Part shown: positions 9,373-18,696 of the stretch, piece after piece | How positions within the stretch are numbered: position 1 is the stretch's first letter | How the letters are laid out: every line of letters begins with the position of its first letter | Source of the DNA: Polyangiaceae bacterium | GTDB taxonomy: Bacteria > Myxococcota_A > Polyangia > Polyangiales > Polyangiaceae | Assembly: GCA_947475525.1 (NCBI GenBank) | Contig: CANJMI010000014.1 | Location: 62,001 to 126,000 of the forward strand | Length of the DNA: 64,000 nt | Direction of reading: 5' to 3' | Program-made: the position numbers and the translations under genes | The notes under the pieces: model-generated | Seen by the model: only the letters and a program-made list of their open reading frames with translations | Database searches by the model: none | Told to the model about the DNA's origin: nothing

Positions 9373-9378
9373 TATGAG
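9373..9378 (+). promoter_or_regulatory. Candidate -10 box for ffh
   Basis: TATGAG, preceded by GC, lies 12 bases before the ffh ATG at 9391. There is no Shine-Dalgarno sequence at the usual distance. A -35 is not evident. Confidence 0.3.
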
Positions 9379-9390
9379 GACCGACCGCTC

Positions 9391-11085
9391 ATGTTCGAGA
9401 CGATTTCCAAGGGTTTCCGCCAAGCTCGCAACCGCCTCGCAGGGTTGACCGAGCTATCCATAGCGAACATCGAGCCCGCCCTCCGCGAGGTTCGCTTGAG
9501 CCTCCTCGAAGCGGACGTCGAGCTCGGTGTCGCGAAGGCCTTCCTCGCCCGCGTCAAGCAGAAGGCCGTCGGCCAGACGCTCGAGACGCGCGTCAAAAAA
9601 GACGGCATCGTCCACGAGGTCGGCGCGGCCGAACGCTTCATCAAGATTTGCCATGACGAGCTCGTCGGCTTGATGGCGTTCGACGGTGAACCCGTCACGT
9701 GGGCCACGAGCGGCCCAACGAAGATCGTGATGATCGGCTTGCAAGGCTCCGGCAAGACGACGACCTGCGCGAAGCTCGCGACCTACCTGCGCGATCACGA
9801 AGAGAAGACGCCGCTCCTCGTCGCCGCCGACATGCAGCGCCCCGCCGCAGTCGAGCAGCTGCAAATCCTCGGCAAACAGATCGGCATCCCGGTCTTCAAC
9901 ATCTCCGGCGAGACGCCCATCGCGATCTGCGCGGCCGCCGAGGCCGAAGCGAAAAAACTCCGCTGCGACGTCATCATCTACGACACCGCGGGTCGCCTCT
10001 CGATCGACGAGCAGCTGATGGGCGAGCTCGAGGCGGTGAAGAAGGCGGTCACGCCGGAGAACATCTACCTCGTCGTCGATGCGATGATCGGCCAGGACGC
10101 CGTGCAGACGGCGCGCAATTTCAACGAGCGCCTCGACATCACCGGCGTCATCCTGACGAAGCTCGACGGCGATGCGCGCGGCGGCGCAGCCCTCAGCGTC
10201 AAGGAAGTCACCGAGGCACCGATCCTCTTCTGCGGGATCGGTGAAACACCCGACAAATTCGAGCGATTTCGCCCGGACGGCATGGCGAGTCGCATCCTCG
10301 GCATGGGTGACGTCGTCGGTTTGATGCACGATTTTGAGCGCGTCGTCGACGAGAAGAAGGCGGAGAAGGACGCCGCGCGCCTGATGAGCGGCAACTTTAC
10401 GCTCGACGACTTCCTCGAGCAGATCTCGATGATCCAGCAGATGGGCTCGCTGCGCGATCTCGTCGACAAACTTCCGCTCGGAGGCATTTTGCCCGGCGGC
10501 CTTCCTGACAACATCAACCTCGACGACCGTGAGCTCGTGCGCATCCGCGCGATCATCCAGTCGATGACGCGCACCGAACGAGTCGATCCCTACATCCTCG
10601 TCCGTGAGCCGAACCGCGCGCGGCGCATCGCCAAAGGCAGCGCCACGAATGAACAGCAGGTGACGGGCGTCGTTCAGCAGTTTCTGTTCATGAAACAGAT
10701 GATGGGCGCGATGGGCTCGGACCTTGGCATGCTCGGCAACATCCCTGGAATGAAGGGGATCGCCAGCATGCGCAAGATGAAGAAAATGATGCAAAAGCAG
10801 GGCGGCGGCATGCCCGGCATGGGCGGCATGCCCGGCATGGGCGGCATGCCCGGCATGGGCGGCTTCCCCGGTATGGGCGGCATGCCCGGCATGGGCGGCA
10901 TGCCCGGTATGGGCGGCTTCCCCGGTATGGGCGGTATGGGCGGCATGCCCGGTATGGGCGGCTTCCCCGGTATGGGCGCGGGTCCGACCGCGGCGCCGAA
11001 GGTTCCGCAGACCATCCAAGAACGCAACGCGAAGAAGAGCGATCGCAAACGCCAGCGCGACGCACGCAAGAAGGGTCGCAAGTGA
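9391..11085 (+). CDS. ffh: Signal recognition particle protein Ffh
   Basis: The 54-kDa SRP GTPase that, with 4.5S RNA, carries signal-peptide-bearing ribosomes to FtsY. It is 564 residues from the ATG at 9391. The N domain ([15 protein letters not shown]) is followed by the G domain, with P-loop GLQGSGKTT at 116-124, [15 protein letters not shown] and the closing GIGE. The methionine-rich M domain starts near residue 310 and carries the RNA-binding SMTRTER motif. The M domain ends in about 60 residues of Met-Gly-Pro repeats (GMPGMGG units), longer than in E. coli, then a basic tail rich in Lys and Arg. The usual core is complete, so this should be the functional housekeeping copy. Confidence 0.97.
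   Translation: MFETISKGFRQARNRLAGLTELSIANIEPALREVRLSLLEADVELGVAKAFLARVKQKAVGQTLETRVKKDGIVHEVGAAERFIKICHDELVGLMAFDGEPVTWATSGPTKIVMIGLQGSGKTTTCAKLATYLRDHEEKTPLLVAADMQRPAAVEQLQILGKQIGIPVFNISGETPIAICAAAEAEAKKLRCDVIIYDTAGRLSIDEQLMGELEAVKKAVTPENIYLVVDAMIGQDAVQTARNFNERLDITGVILTKLDGDARGGAALSVKEVTEAPILFCGIGETPDKFERFRPDGMASRILGMGDVVGLMHDFERVVDEKKAEKDAARLMSGNFTLDDFLEQISMIQQMGSLRDLVDKLPLGGILPGGLPDNINLDDRELVRIRAIIQSMTRTERVDPYILVREPNRARRIAKGSATNEQQVTGVVQQFLFMKQMMGAMGSDLGMLGNIPGMKGIASMRKMKKMMQKQGGGMPGMGGMPGMGGMPGMGGFPGMGGMPGMGGMPGMGGFPGMGGMGGMPGMGGFPGMGAGPTAAPKVPQTIQERNAKKSDRKRQRDARKKGRK
10801..10978 (+). repeat. In-frame GGCATGCCCGGCATGGGC-type repeat in ffh
   Basis: Imperfect tandem repeats of 9-18 bases (units GGCATGCCC, GGCATGGGC and GGCTTCCCC) encode the Gly-Met-Pro-Phe-rich tail of Ffh. 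All units keep frame, so unit-number changes would alter only tail length. Confidence 0.85.
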
Positions 11086-11086
11086 C

Positions 11087-11926
11087 GTGACGGTCCACCA
11101 CCTCGACTGCTGCAGGATGCATCCGCTCGGACGGCGGCTGCTGTCGGGCGAGGGGTCCGTGTTCGAGCGCGCCACGATGGTGTCGCACGTCCTCGCGGTC
11201 GAGTCGAAGGAGGGCATTGTCCTCGTCGACAGCGGCATCGGCATGGACGACGTAAAGGAGCCCCAAAAACGACTTGGCAAGAGTTTCCTCGATGGTCTGC
11301 GCCCCGAGCTTGACGAGTCACGGACAGCCCTGCGCCAGCTCGAGGGCCTCGGCTACGAAGCCCGCGATGTTCGGCACATCGTGCTGACACACCTCGACCT
11401 CGACCATGCGGGCGGGTTGTCCGATTTTCCCGATGCGCACGTGCACGTTCTCAAGAGCGAGTACGACGCCGCAACCCAACGCCTGACCCGCAACGAGGCC
11501 CACCGCTACCGGCCGATCCAGTGGGCGCACGGTCCCAAGTGGGAGCTCCACGAGGTTGCCGGTGGCGAGCGTTTCCACGGCTTCGAACGCGTCCGCGCGA
11601 TCGTCGAACCCGACGTCCTCCTCCTGCCCGCCGGTGGCCACACGCGCGGGCACGCGGTCGTCGCCGTTCGGACGGGCGACACGTGGCTCGCGCACGCCGG
11701 CGACGCTTACTTCCACCATGGCGAGGTGGCCGACCCGCCGCACTGCCCGCCGGGCCTCGCGCTCTTTCAGCGAATGCTATCGGTCGACAACGCCGCGCGG
11801 GTCGCAAACCAAACGCGGCTCCGCGAGCTCAAGCGCGAAGCCGGCGGAAGCGTGCGGGTGTTCTGCGCCCACGACGAAGAAGAGTGGGCGTCCTTTACCG
11901 GTGCAAGCGGCGCTCGCGCGAGCTGA
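11087..11926 (+). CDS. MBL-fold metallo-hydrolase
   Basis: A 279-residue protein from a GTG start one base after the ffh stop. The metallo-beta-lactamase signature is [10 protein letters not shown] (about residues 103-112), followed by a later histidine in [10 protein letters not shown] and an aspartate in HAGDAYFH. Together these form the two-metal site. The N-terminus ([11 protein letters not shown]) and overall length resemble the lactonase/AHL-lactonase-like branch, so a hydrolase acting on a small ester or lactone is likely. The true substrate cannot be told. There is no signal peptide, so it is cytoplasmic. Confidence 0.8.
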   Translation: MTVHHLDCCRMHPLGRRLLSGEGSVFERATMVSHVLAVESKEGIVLVDSGIGMDDVKEPQKRLGKSFLDGLRPELDESRTALRQLEGLGYEARDVRHIVLTHLDLDHAGGLSDFPDAHVHVLKSEYDAATQRLTRNEAHRYRPIQWAHGPKWELHEVAGGERFHGFERVRAIVEPDVLLLPAGGHTRGHAVVAVRTGDTWLAHAGDAYFHHGEVADPPHCPPGLALFQRMLSVDNAARVANQTRLRELKREAGGSVRVFCAHDEEEWASFTGASGARAS

Positions 11927-11953
11927 GCTTCGAGCGCCGCATCCCGGCCTCGC

Positions 11954-12937
11954 TCAGTTCGGCTTCTGCGCGTCCTCGACTTCGGGCTCGTCTTCGCCGT
12001 CGAGTTCTTCGCCATCCTCATCGAGGTCGTCCTCATCGAGGTCGTCATCGTCCTCGTCGTCCTCGTCGTCCTCGTCTTGCGCGGCTTCGTAGGCCTCGCG
12101 TGCCGCGCGGAGCTCCTCTTCGGCGAGCGCAACGGCCGCCATGTCGCCCATCTCGCGGTAGATCTCGATGATCCGCACGAGAGACTCGATCAGCACCGGA
12201 TGTCCGGCTCCGAGCCCGGTGTCCATGAACTCGGTGGCGCGCTCGAGAAAGTCCTTCGCTTCAACGTTCTTGCCGAGCTGCACCGCAGCGGCGCCGAGAC
12301 CGAGAAATGCTTTTCCCGTAAGGGCGTTGAGTCCGCGTGCTTTGGCCTCCGACTCGGCATTCGCGTCGCCAAGCACCTCGAGCACGCGCGCGAAAAGCCG
12401 CTGCGCCGCGTCCGGCTCGCCGACTTCGAGACTGACCTCGCCCATCGTGATCAACACCGACGCGAACACGTCGAGGTTCACCGGTGACTGCGCTTCGAGC
12501 AGCTTTGCCGCGCGGTCGAGGAGCAGCATCGCACCGTCGACGTCTTCGCGATCGAGCTGGATCAGCGCCGTCGTGTAGATGGCTCCGGACAGCGCTCGGA
12601 CACCCTCTTCGCCGAGTGCCTCGAGCGCGGTGACGGCGCGAGCGGCATGCTCCGCGGCCACATCGAGATTGCCGAGGCAACGCTCGAGCTCCGCCTGTGC
12701 CGACTCGAAGCGTGCGCGCAGGATCGGGTCATCGAGCTGGCCCGAGTCGAACGCCGCATGCGCCACCGCGACCATCATGGCCGCCTCGTCGAAGGCGCCT
12801 TCCGCGGCCGCGACTTCAATCGTCTCGAAGAGCTCCTCGGGGGTGAGTTCCTCGTCGTCCTCGCCTGAATGGTCGTGCCCGCAGCTAGCGTGGTCGTGGT
12901 CGTGATCGTGATCGTGCTCGTCGTCCTGGTCGCTCAT
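11954..12937 (-). CDS. TPR-like helical protein with acidic tail and His-Asp-rich N-terminus
   Basis: A 327-residue protein. The first 30 residues alternate His and Asp (DEHDHDHDHDH, then CGHDH) and could bind divalent metal. Residues about 40-280 are alanine-rich helical hairpins with TPR-like spacing (for example AAMMVAVAHAAFDSG and LNALTGKAFLGLGAAAVQLGK). The last 45 residues are almost all Asp and Glu. Its ATG overlaps the rsmI stop by 4 bases, making it the last gene of the rpoH-rsmI operon. The function is unknown; a scaffold or protein-interaction role is inferred from the TPR fold. Confidence 0.7.
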   Translation of the reverse strand: MSDQDDEHDHDHDHDHASCGHDHSGEDDEELTPEELFETIEVAAAEGAFDEAAMMVAVAHAAFDSGQLDDPILRARFESAQAELERCLGNLDVAAEHAARAVTALEALGEEGVRALSGAIYTTALIQLDREDVDGAMLLLDRAAKLLEAQSPVNLDVFASVLITMGEVSLEVGEPDAAQRLFARVLEVLGDANAESEAKARGLNALTGKAFLGLGAAAVQLGKNVEAKDFLERATEFMDTGLGAGHPVLIESLVRIIEIYREMGDMAAVALAEEELRAAREAYEAAQDEDDEDDEDDDDLDEDDLDEDGEELDGEDEPEVEDAQKPN

Positions 12938-13935
12938 GGTGCATCTTCTCCCGACGTGCGGGGGTCTTGTCCTCGCTCAATGATCCTCGAGTAGAGCTCG
13001 CGGACCGAGAGCTTGGTCTCCTCTGCCAACATTTTCGCGACGTCTTTGGCTCGACCACCGGCGGAGAGCAACTCTTCGATTCGTGCGTCGACGTCAACCG
13101 GTGGGCCCACCGCGGGGTCGTGGGGACCAAGCACGATCGTGAGCTCACCGCGCCAGCCTCGGCGCGCAGCAAGCGTCGTGAGCGTCCCGCGGACGAACTC
13201 TTCATGGAGCTTGGTAAGCTCCCGGGCGACGACCGCATCCCGCTCGGGGCTCGCTTCCGCGAGGGCCGCCAAGGTCGTCGCCGCGCGCTGAGCCGACTCG
13301 AAAAACACCACCGTCTCGGGTGTGGCTGCGATCACGCGGAGGGCCTCGGTGCGACCACCACCTTTGCGCGGCAAGAAGCCGAAGAAGCGAAACCTGTCCG
13401 CGGGGAAACCCGCACCAGCAAGGGCCGTGATCACGGCGCTCGGCCCGGGGATGGGTACGACGTCACGCCCGTGATCGGCCGCTGAGCGTACGAGCGCGGA
13501 GCCTGGATCGCTTATCGCCGGCGTACCGGCATCGGTGACGAGGGCGATGGTCTCTCCGCCCCCGAGACGCGTCACCCAACGGTTGACGGCGTGCCGCTCG
13601 ACATACGCGTCGAGGCGTTCGATGCGCTTGCCCGTGATCCCTAGGTGAGTCAGGAGCGCGCGCGTCCGTCGGGTGTCCTCCGCGAGGATCACATCCGCGG
13701 AAGCGAGTGATTTTACTGCACGCTGCGAAATATCTTCGAGGTTGCCGATGGGCGTCGCGACGATCAAAAGCTGCCCGCGACCGGGCTCACGGGTCGGGAC
13801 CTCCTCCGGGAGGCCCTCCTCGTCAACCGCGCCCTCCGCGCCCTCCTCGTCCTCCAAAGGCTCGTCCTCCAAAGGCTCGTCCTCCAAAGGCTCGTCCTCC
13901 AAAGGCTCGTCCTCCACAGCCTCGTCGCTCATCAC
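12934..13935 (-). CDS. rsmI: 16S rRNA (cytidine1402-2'-O)-methyltransferase RsmI
   Basis: RsmI methylates the ribose of C1402 in the 16S rRNA decoding centre using S-adenosylmethionine. The core begins near residue 55 with LLIVATPIGNLEDIS and contains ILAEDTRRTRALL, VTDAGTPAISDPGS and PGPSAVITALAGAGFP, all diagnostic. The protein is 333 residues, longer than the E. coli one (286). The extra length is an acidic N-terminal extension with four or five EDEPL repeats, encoded by 15-base DNA repeats. The gene overlaps the sigma-factor gene upstream and the TPR gene downstream by 4 bases each, so all three are co-translated. Confidence 0.94.
   Translation of the reverse strand: MMSDEAVEDEPLEDEPLEDEPLEDEPLEDEEGAEGAVDEEGLPEEVPTREPGRGQLLIVATPIGNLEDISQRAVKSLASADVILAEDTRRTRALLTHLGITGKRIERLDAYVERHAVNRWVTRLGGGETIALVTDAGTPAISDPGSALVRSAADHGRDVVPIPGPSAVITALAGAGFPADRFRFFGFLPRKGGGRTEALRVIAATPETVVFFESAQRAATTLAALAEASPERDAVVARELTKLHEEFVRGTLTTLAARRGWRGELTIVLGPHDPAVGPPVDVDARIEELLSAGGRAKDVAKMLAEETKLSVRELYSRIIERGQDPRTSGEDAP
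13847..13921 (-). repeat. 15-base tandem repeat at the rsmI 5' end
   Basis: Four perfect copies of TCGTCCTCCAAAGGC (plus-strand reading) run from 13847 to 13906, and a fifth imperfect copy ends at 13921. They encode the EDEPL repeats. The unit is a multiple of three, so copy-number slippage would not break the frame. Confidence 0.9.
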
Positions 13936-15098
13936 ACGCCCAACTCGACGGCGTCACCGAGCTCGCTCTTCAAATAGTCGCGGAGCTTACCCGCGAGGCG
14001 CGCTTCGAGCTGACGCACTCGCTCGCGCGAGACGCCAAATTCCTCACCAAGCTTTTGGAGCGTGAGCGGCTCTTCGGCGACCAGACGTCGATCGAAGATC
14101 AGCAAATCTTTTCCCGAAAGCGTCGCGCGGAAACGCACGAGTCGCTCGTTCAACATCGCGCTCAACTGATTGTGCGCCACCGTTTCGTCCGCGCCGCGAT
14201 CGTCGCTCGCCATCATCTCGATCCGCGGGATCGTGCGCCCCTCCGCATCACCGAGCGGCGCATCGAGTGAGGCTTCGCCGGAGCCGAGCCGGCGATCCAT
14301 CTCCTGAACTTCGGACACCTTCACGCCGAGGCGCCCCGCAATTTCATCGGCGGTCGGCTCAATGCCCAACGCCGTGAGCTTCGCCTTTTGTTTGTTCAGG
14401 TTGAAAAAGAGTTTTCGCTGAGCCTGCGTCGTACCGAGCTTGACGAGGCGCCAGTTGTTCAAGATGTAGCGCAGCATGTACGCGCGAATCCACCAAGCGG
14501 AGTAGGAAGAGAGCTTCACGCCGCGGTACGGATCGTAGCGCTGCACCGCCTGCATCAACCCGATGTTCCCCTCTTGAATGAGGTCCATCATGTTCTTGTA
14601 GGCACGGCGATACTCGTAGGCGAGCTTGATCACGAGCCGCAGATTCGCGGTGACGAGGCGCCGCGCGATCGCGGGGTCACCCGTCTCGACATACTTCGTC
14701 GTAAGCTCGCGTTCTTGGTCGCTCGTCAGCAGCGGGTAGCGCTGCACCTCGCGCAGGTAAGCGTAAAACGGGTCGCGTACCGAGAGCGCTTGCCCGGCCC
14801 CGAGCGACCCGCGAACTTCGTCGGTGGCGCCTTCGGATTCATCCTCGGCAGGCTCTTGATCGCCGTCGACCAGCTCACCATCGAACGACACGCCATCCGC
14901 GCCCGCCCCATCGGCGAGGTCTTCTCCGCCGTCGCCGACGAGGGTCGCCTCGAACTCCTCGTTCTCGCCCTCGGCGGCTCCCTCGGCTGCGCCCTCAACG
15001 TGCGCGTCGCTGGGGTCCTCCGAGCCGCTGGGGTCGGAACTCGTACGGTCCTCCGGACTCGAACCTCCGGAGCTTCGATTACGCGGTCGCTTCGCCAT
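13932..15098 (-). CDS. rpoH: RNA polymerase sigma factor, RpoH (sigma-32) type
   Basis: A sigma-70 family factor of the heat-shock group. Region 1.2 (DPFYAYLREVQRYPLLT), region 2 (VTANLRLVIKLAYEYRR, DLIQEGNIGLMQAVQRYDP, AWWIRAYMLRYILNNW), the RpoH-typical QRKLFFNLNKQKAKL after region 2.4 and region 4.2 (LGEEFGVSRERVRQLEA) are all present. I chose the ATG at 15098 because GGGGAAT lies just before it; ATGs at 15119 and 15161 are possible but have no ribosome site. At 388 residues it is about 100 longer than E. coli RpoH. The extra N-terminal part is Glu/Asp/Gly/Ser-rich and looks disordered. First gene of a three-gene operon. Confidence 0.9.
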   Translation of the reverse strand: MAKRPRNRSSGGSSPEDRTSSDPSGSEDPSDAHVEGAAEGAAEGENEEFEATLVGDGGEDLADGAGADGVSFDGELVDGDQEPAEDESEGATDEVRGSLGAGQALSVRDPFYAYLREVQRYPLLTSDQERELTTKYVETGDPAIARRLVTANLRLVIKLAYEYRRAYKNMMDLIQEGNIGLMQAVQRYDPYRGVKLSSYSAWWIRAYMLRYILNNWRLVKLGTTQAQRKLFFNLNKQKAKLTALGIEPTADEIAGRLGVKVSEVQEMDRRLGSGEASLDAPLGDAEGRTIPRIEMMASDDRGADETVAHNQLSAMLNERLVRFRATLSGKDLLIFDRRLVAEEPLTLQKLGEEFGVSRERVRQLEARLAGKLRDYLKSELGDAVELGV

Positions 15099-15194
15099 AT
15101 TCCCCGATGCTTTAGGCATACTTAGTACGGAACGCCAGCGCCACCTACGCTTCTCGACCACCCACCGGCGTACGGTCCATGCTAAGGCCCGACC

Positions 15195-15968
15195 GTGGAG
15201 TCACCGCGATCGAACCGCACCGTGGATGCGCCTCAGGCGCCGAATCGACGGTCGAAGCTGTTCGTCGTGGCCATGTGCCTGATGTGGCTCTTCGGCATGA
15301 CGACCTCCGCGGGCGGCTGCTCGAATGTGAGCTTTTTACGGGGCTCCCATGAACTGCCCGACACGATTCAACGCCTCCTCGACGAAGCGGACGCAGCCTC
15401 GGCAGAGGAAAAGCAGGGCGCGACCGGGACGAAGACCGAGGGCACGCCTGCTGTCTCGGCACCGTTTGCCGTCGGCGTTGCGCGCCCAATCGTCCGCGCG
15501 AGCCTGGTTCGCGAGCAAGCCCGCCTCACCGCCATGGGCGAAGTGCAACACCGGGCCTTCCCGATTGCATTGGCTCAGGTCATCCTCGGGTTGCTCCTCG
15601 TGCTCGCGGCAAGCGCGATGCTTAACCGCAAAGCGGGCTGGCGCAGCTTCGCGGTCCAGGTGATCGCGGCCAACGCGGCGCTGGCCATCGTAGCTTTCGT
15701 CGTACTCGCTCCGGTGCGGTACGCGATGGCCAATGCCGTCGCGACCGAGCTCGTCTTCGCACCCGAGGCCGAGGCCCCACCGGAAACCCGCGATGCGGCA
15801 CTCGAATCGCGGCGCGCGGAAGTGGCGGCAACGGAGCTGCAGCTGCTCGTGGCCCAACTCGCGTTGTTCGGCTTCGCGGCGTACGTCCTCCTTCGCCCGC
15901 GCACCGTCGCATACTTCGCGAGCGCCGCCGCGGCCGCCGCCCTCGAGTCCGACTCCGACGAGCCATGA
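15195..15968 (+). CDS. Hypothetical membrane protein upstream of mutL
   Basis: A 257-residue protein from a GTG at 15195. Residues about 21-40 form a first hydrophobic segment ending near a cysteine (SAGGCSN). A charged periplasmic-looking region follows, then hydrophobic segments at about 122-142, 150-172 and 213-235. Alanine and glutamate are abundant in the loops. It resembles no family I know. Its stop overlaps the mutL start (TGA within ATGA), so the two are translationally coupled, but nothing suggests a repair role. Confidence 0.6.
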   Translation: MESPRSNRTVDAPQAPNRRSKLFVVAMCLMWLFGMTTSAGGCSNVSFLRGSHELPDTIQRLLDEADAASAEEKQGATGTKTEGTPAVSAPFAVGVARPIVRASLVREQARLTAMGEVQHRAFPIALAQVILGLLLVLAASAMLNRKAGWRSFAVQVIAANAALAIVAFVVLAPVRYAMANAVATELVFAPEAEAPPETRDAALESRRAEVAATELQLLVAQLALFGFAAYVLLRPRTVAYFASAAAAAALESDSDEP

Positions 15969-17737
15969 CGTCGCGGCCCCGCGTCCAGCGCCTTGCCGCG
16001 CACGTCGCGAATCAAATCGCTGCCGGTGAGGTCGTCGCCCGTCCGGCGAGCGTCGTGAAGGAGCTTGTCGAGAACGCGCTCGACGCGGACAGCCGTTCGA
16101 TCACGGTTGCCATCGAAGGCGGGGGCGTGGGCCTCGTTCGCGTCGTCGATGACGGCGCCGGCATGGGGCGCGAGGATGCAACCTTGGCCCTCGAGCGCCA
16201 TGCGACGAGCAAGCTCCGTGAGTTCGATGATCTGCGAGACCTGCGTACCCTCGGCTTTCGAGGCGAGGCCTTGCCCAGCATCGCGTCGGTGAGTCGGTTC
16301 ACGCTCCGTACCCGAACGGCCGGCGAGGATGAAGGGACCGAGCTTACGGTCGAAGGCAACGGCGAGTTCAGCTTGCGTCCATGCGGCACGCCCATCGGCA
16401 CGACGATCGAAGTACGCGACCTCTTTTTCAACGTCCCTGCCCGACGGAAATTCCTACGAGCCCTCGCGACCGAATCGGCGCACGTAGGCGACGCTGTGCG
16501 GGAAACGGCGTTCGCGCACCCCGGTGTGCAATTCGAGCTATGGCGCGACGGACGCATGCACAAACGCTGGCTGCGCGCACGCGACGAGGGCGAGCGGGCC
16601 CGCGATATTCTCGGCGATGAGGCCACCCTCCGGGTCGCAGACACGCGCGGCCCCCTGACAATCGAAGCCTATCTCTCGCCACCCGAGCGGGTGCGGAGCG
16701 GGGCTGCCGGGCTGACGATCCTCGTCAACCGTCGGCCGGTGCAGGACCGCGCCATCGCCCGGGCCGTGGCTGCCGCTTACGGTGACCGCATCGAGCGAGG
16801 AAAATACCCGTTCGGCGTCGTCTTGCTCGAGCTTCCGACCTCCGACTGCGACGTCAATGTCCACCCGCAAAAATCCGAGGTGCGTTTCAGCGAGCCGCGC
16901 GCGGTCTCCGACGCGGTCTTCGGCGCGGTGCAGCGAGCCCTCTCATTGGCGACGACCAGTGTGCCCGACTCCTCGACGGCTCGCGGGCATGACGGTCCGT
17001 CTTTTTCGCCGACGCCGTATGCGAAGCCGGCCTCGACGTGGGCCCGCCATCCCCAAGCGAGCCCCATTCACGAGACCCGCGAACCGTGGAGCTGGAACGG
17101 TCCACTCGATGGGGCGGCAGCACGACCGACCGAATCGCGCGAGCCACCGAGCCGCACGGAGCTCCACCGCGGAGCTCCTGTCGAACACGCGTTGACGTGG
17201 GTCGCCGAGCTTGAGGGCTGCATCCTCGGGCGCGACGCGCGGCATGTGTTTTTCGTCGATCGGCGCGCCGCCCTGGTGCGCATCACGTCGCACCGCGCGC
17301 ACGGTGAGCTGCAAGCCGGAGCGCTCGCGTCTACGCCCCTCCTCTTTCCGCAGCACGTCGAGCTCAGCGTCCCGAGCGTCGCCGCTCTCGACGAGCACCA
17401 CGACACGCTCGAGCGTCTGGGCTTCGAGGTGCGCGCCGTCGGTCCGCGCACGGTAGCGCTCCACGCCGTGGCGAGCGTGTGGCAAGGCGCCTCCGCCGAA
17501 GCCCTCGTACGACTCGCACTGGAAGCGCGCGCGTCCCTCGAAACGACCGAAGGGGTCGCCGCGTTCCTCACTCAAGCAAGCGAACTTGCGGTAGGTGAGG
17601 CTCACGCCACCCGCGAACCGCAAGCCCTCCTCGATCAGTGGCACGCTGCGCTCGACGGTGCGGATCCGCGCGACGCCGAGGCGACACGCCACCACCTCGC
17701 CGTCTCGGAGCTCGCCCCTCGACCGAGGCGCGTGTGA
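15965..17737 (+). CDS. mutL: DNA mismatch repair protein MutL
   Basis: MutL links mismatch recognition by MutS to strand incision. It is 590 residues. The GHKL ATPase domain is intact: ANQIAAGEVVARPASVVKELVENALDA, VVDDGAGM and FRGEALPSIASV, then the transducer with NRRPVQDR and DVNVHPQKSEVRF. The linker (about 330-400) is Pro/Ser/Arg-rich. In the C-terminal dimerisation domain, the place where endonuclease MutLs have DQHAxxExxxxE reads DRRAALVRITSHRA, and no C-P-H-G-R-P element is seen near the end, so the nuclease site appears lost. The stop overlaps the miaA start by one base. Confidence 0.95.
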   Translation: MTSRPRVQRLAAHVANQIAAGEVVARPASVVKELVENALDADSRSITVAIEGGGVGLVRVVDDGAGMGREDATLALERHATSKLREFDDLRDLRTLGFRGEALPSIASVSRFTLRTRTAGEDEGTELTVEGNGEFSLRPCGTPIGTTIEVRDLFFNVPARRKFLRALATESAHVGDAVRETAFAHPGVQFELWRDGRMHKRWLRARDEGERARDILGDEATLRVADTRGPLTIEAYLSPPERVRSGAAGLTILVNRRPVQDRAIARAVAAAYGDRIERGKYPFGVVLLELPTSDCDVNVHPQKSEVRFSEPRAVSDAVFGAVQRALSLATTSVPDSSTARGHDGPSFSPTPYAKPASTWARHPQASPIHETREPWSWNGPLDGAAARPTESREPPSRTELHRGAPVEHALTWVAELEGCILGRDARHVFFVDRRAALVRITSHRAHGELQAGALASTPLLFPQHVELSVPSVAALDEHHDTLERLGFEVRAVGPRTVALHAVASVWQGASAEALVRLALEARASLETTEGVAAFLTQASELAVGEAHATREPQALLDQWHAALDGADPRDAEATRHHLAVSELAPRPRRV

Positions 17738-18630
17738 TGCGAATCGCCGAGCTCGCGCCGCCCGCCGAGACGGAACTCATCGTCGTTGTCGGACCCACGG
17801 CGAGCGGCAAGACCGAGCTTGCGCTCGACCTCGCCGAGCGCTGGAACGGCGAGATCATCGGAGCGGATAGCGTGCAAATTTACACGCGATTCGACCTCGG
17901 CTCGGGCAAACCTACGCCCACCGAACGCGCCCGCGTTCCGCACCACGTCGTCGACATCCTCTCTCCGCTCGAACCTGTCGACGCGGCCTCGTTCGTGGCA
18001 AAAGCGGACGCCGCCATCGCGAGCATCCACGCGCGCGGCAAGTGCGTCATCGTCTGCGGCGGCACGTTCCTGTGGGTCAAGGCGCTGCTTCAGGGGCTCG
18101 CCGCGCTGCCGCCAGGCGACGCGTCAATCCGCGCGCGTCATCAAGCCCTAGCGGAAGCGCACGGTCGCGCAGCACTCCACGCAGAGCTCGCCAAAGTCGA
18201 TGCCGCCGCCGCTCAGCGCCTCGCCCCGAACGATCTGGTGCGCGTCAGCCGTGCACTCGAGGTGTTCGAGCTTTCAGGCAAGCCGCAGACCGCCTGGCAC
18301 GCGGAACACGCTTTCGGTGAGACGCGCTACGCGGCGAGGTTGGTGGGTGTGCACCGCGCGCCAGGCGAACTCGACGAACGCATCGCGAGACGGACCGCGG
18401 CATGGCTCGTCGGCGGTTTCAAAGGCGAGGTGCGCGGCCTCCTCGATGGCGGATTCCGCGACGCGCGCGCAATGGGTTCGGTCGGCTACCGCCAAGTGCG
18501 CGAGCACCTCGACGGCGAACTCCCCGAAGACGCGCTCGCTACGGCCATCGTGAGAGCGACGCGGGTCTTCGTCCGCCGGCAACGCACCTGGCTGCGCGAC
18601 GAGCCGGTGACCTGGCTGCACCCAAGCTGA
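17737..18630 (+). CDS. miaA: tRNA dimethylallyltransferase MiaA
   Basis: MiaA adds an isopentenyl group to N6 of A37 in tRNAs that read UNN codons. The start is the ATG at 17737 (1-base overlap with mutL), giving 297 residues, the usual length. Diagnostic segments are VVVGPTASGKTELAL (P-loop), GADSVQIYTRFDLGSGKPT (family DSxQ-Y motif), VPHHVVDI, GGTFLWVKALLQG and, near the end, GSVGYRQVREHL. A mutL-miaA pair is a common arrangement in Proteobacteria. Confidence 0.95.
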   Translation: MRIAELAPPAETELIVVVGPTASGKTELALDLAERWNGEIIGADSVQIYTRFDLGSGKPTPTERARVPHHVVDILSPLEPVDAASFVAKADAAIASIHARGKCVIVCGGTFLWVKALLQGLAALPPGDASIRARHQALAEAHGRAALHAELAKVDAAAAQRLAPNDLVRVSRALEVFELSGKPQTAWHAEHAFGETRYAARLVGVHRAPGELDERIARRTAAWLVGGFKGEVRGLLDGGFRDARAMGSVGYRQVREHLDGELPEDALATAIVRATRVFVRRQRTWLRDEPVTWLHPS

Positions 18631-18696
18631 CGCTATGGTCGCGAGAACGCGAGGACACTCGGGTGGGAGAGGACCCTCGACACGAGGCCGACCGCC

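Noticed and set aside
9454-11280. Long minus-strand open frame (608 codons) opposite ffh
   Set aside because: It is a mirror of the GC-rich ffh frame, His/Arg-rich and without domains; ffh is unmistakable on the other strand.
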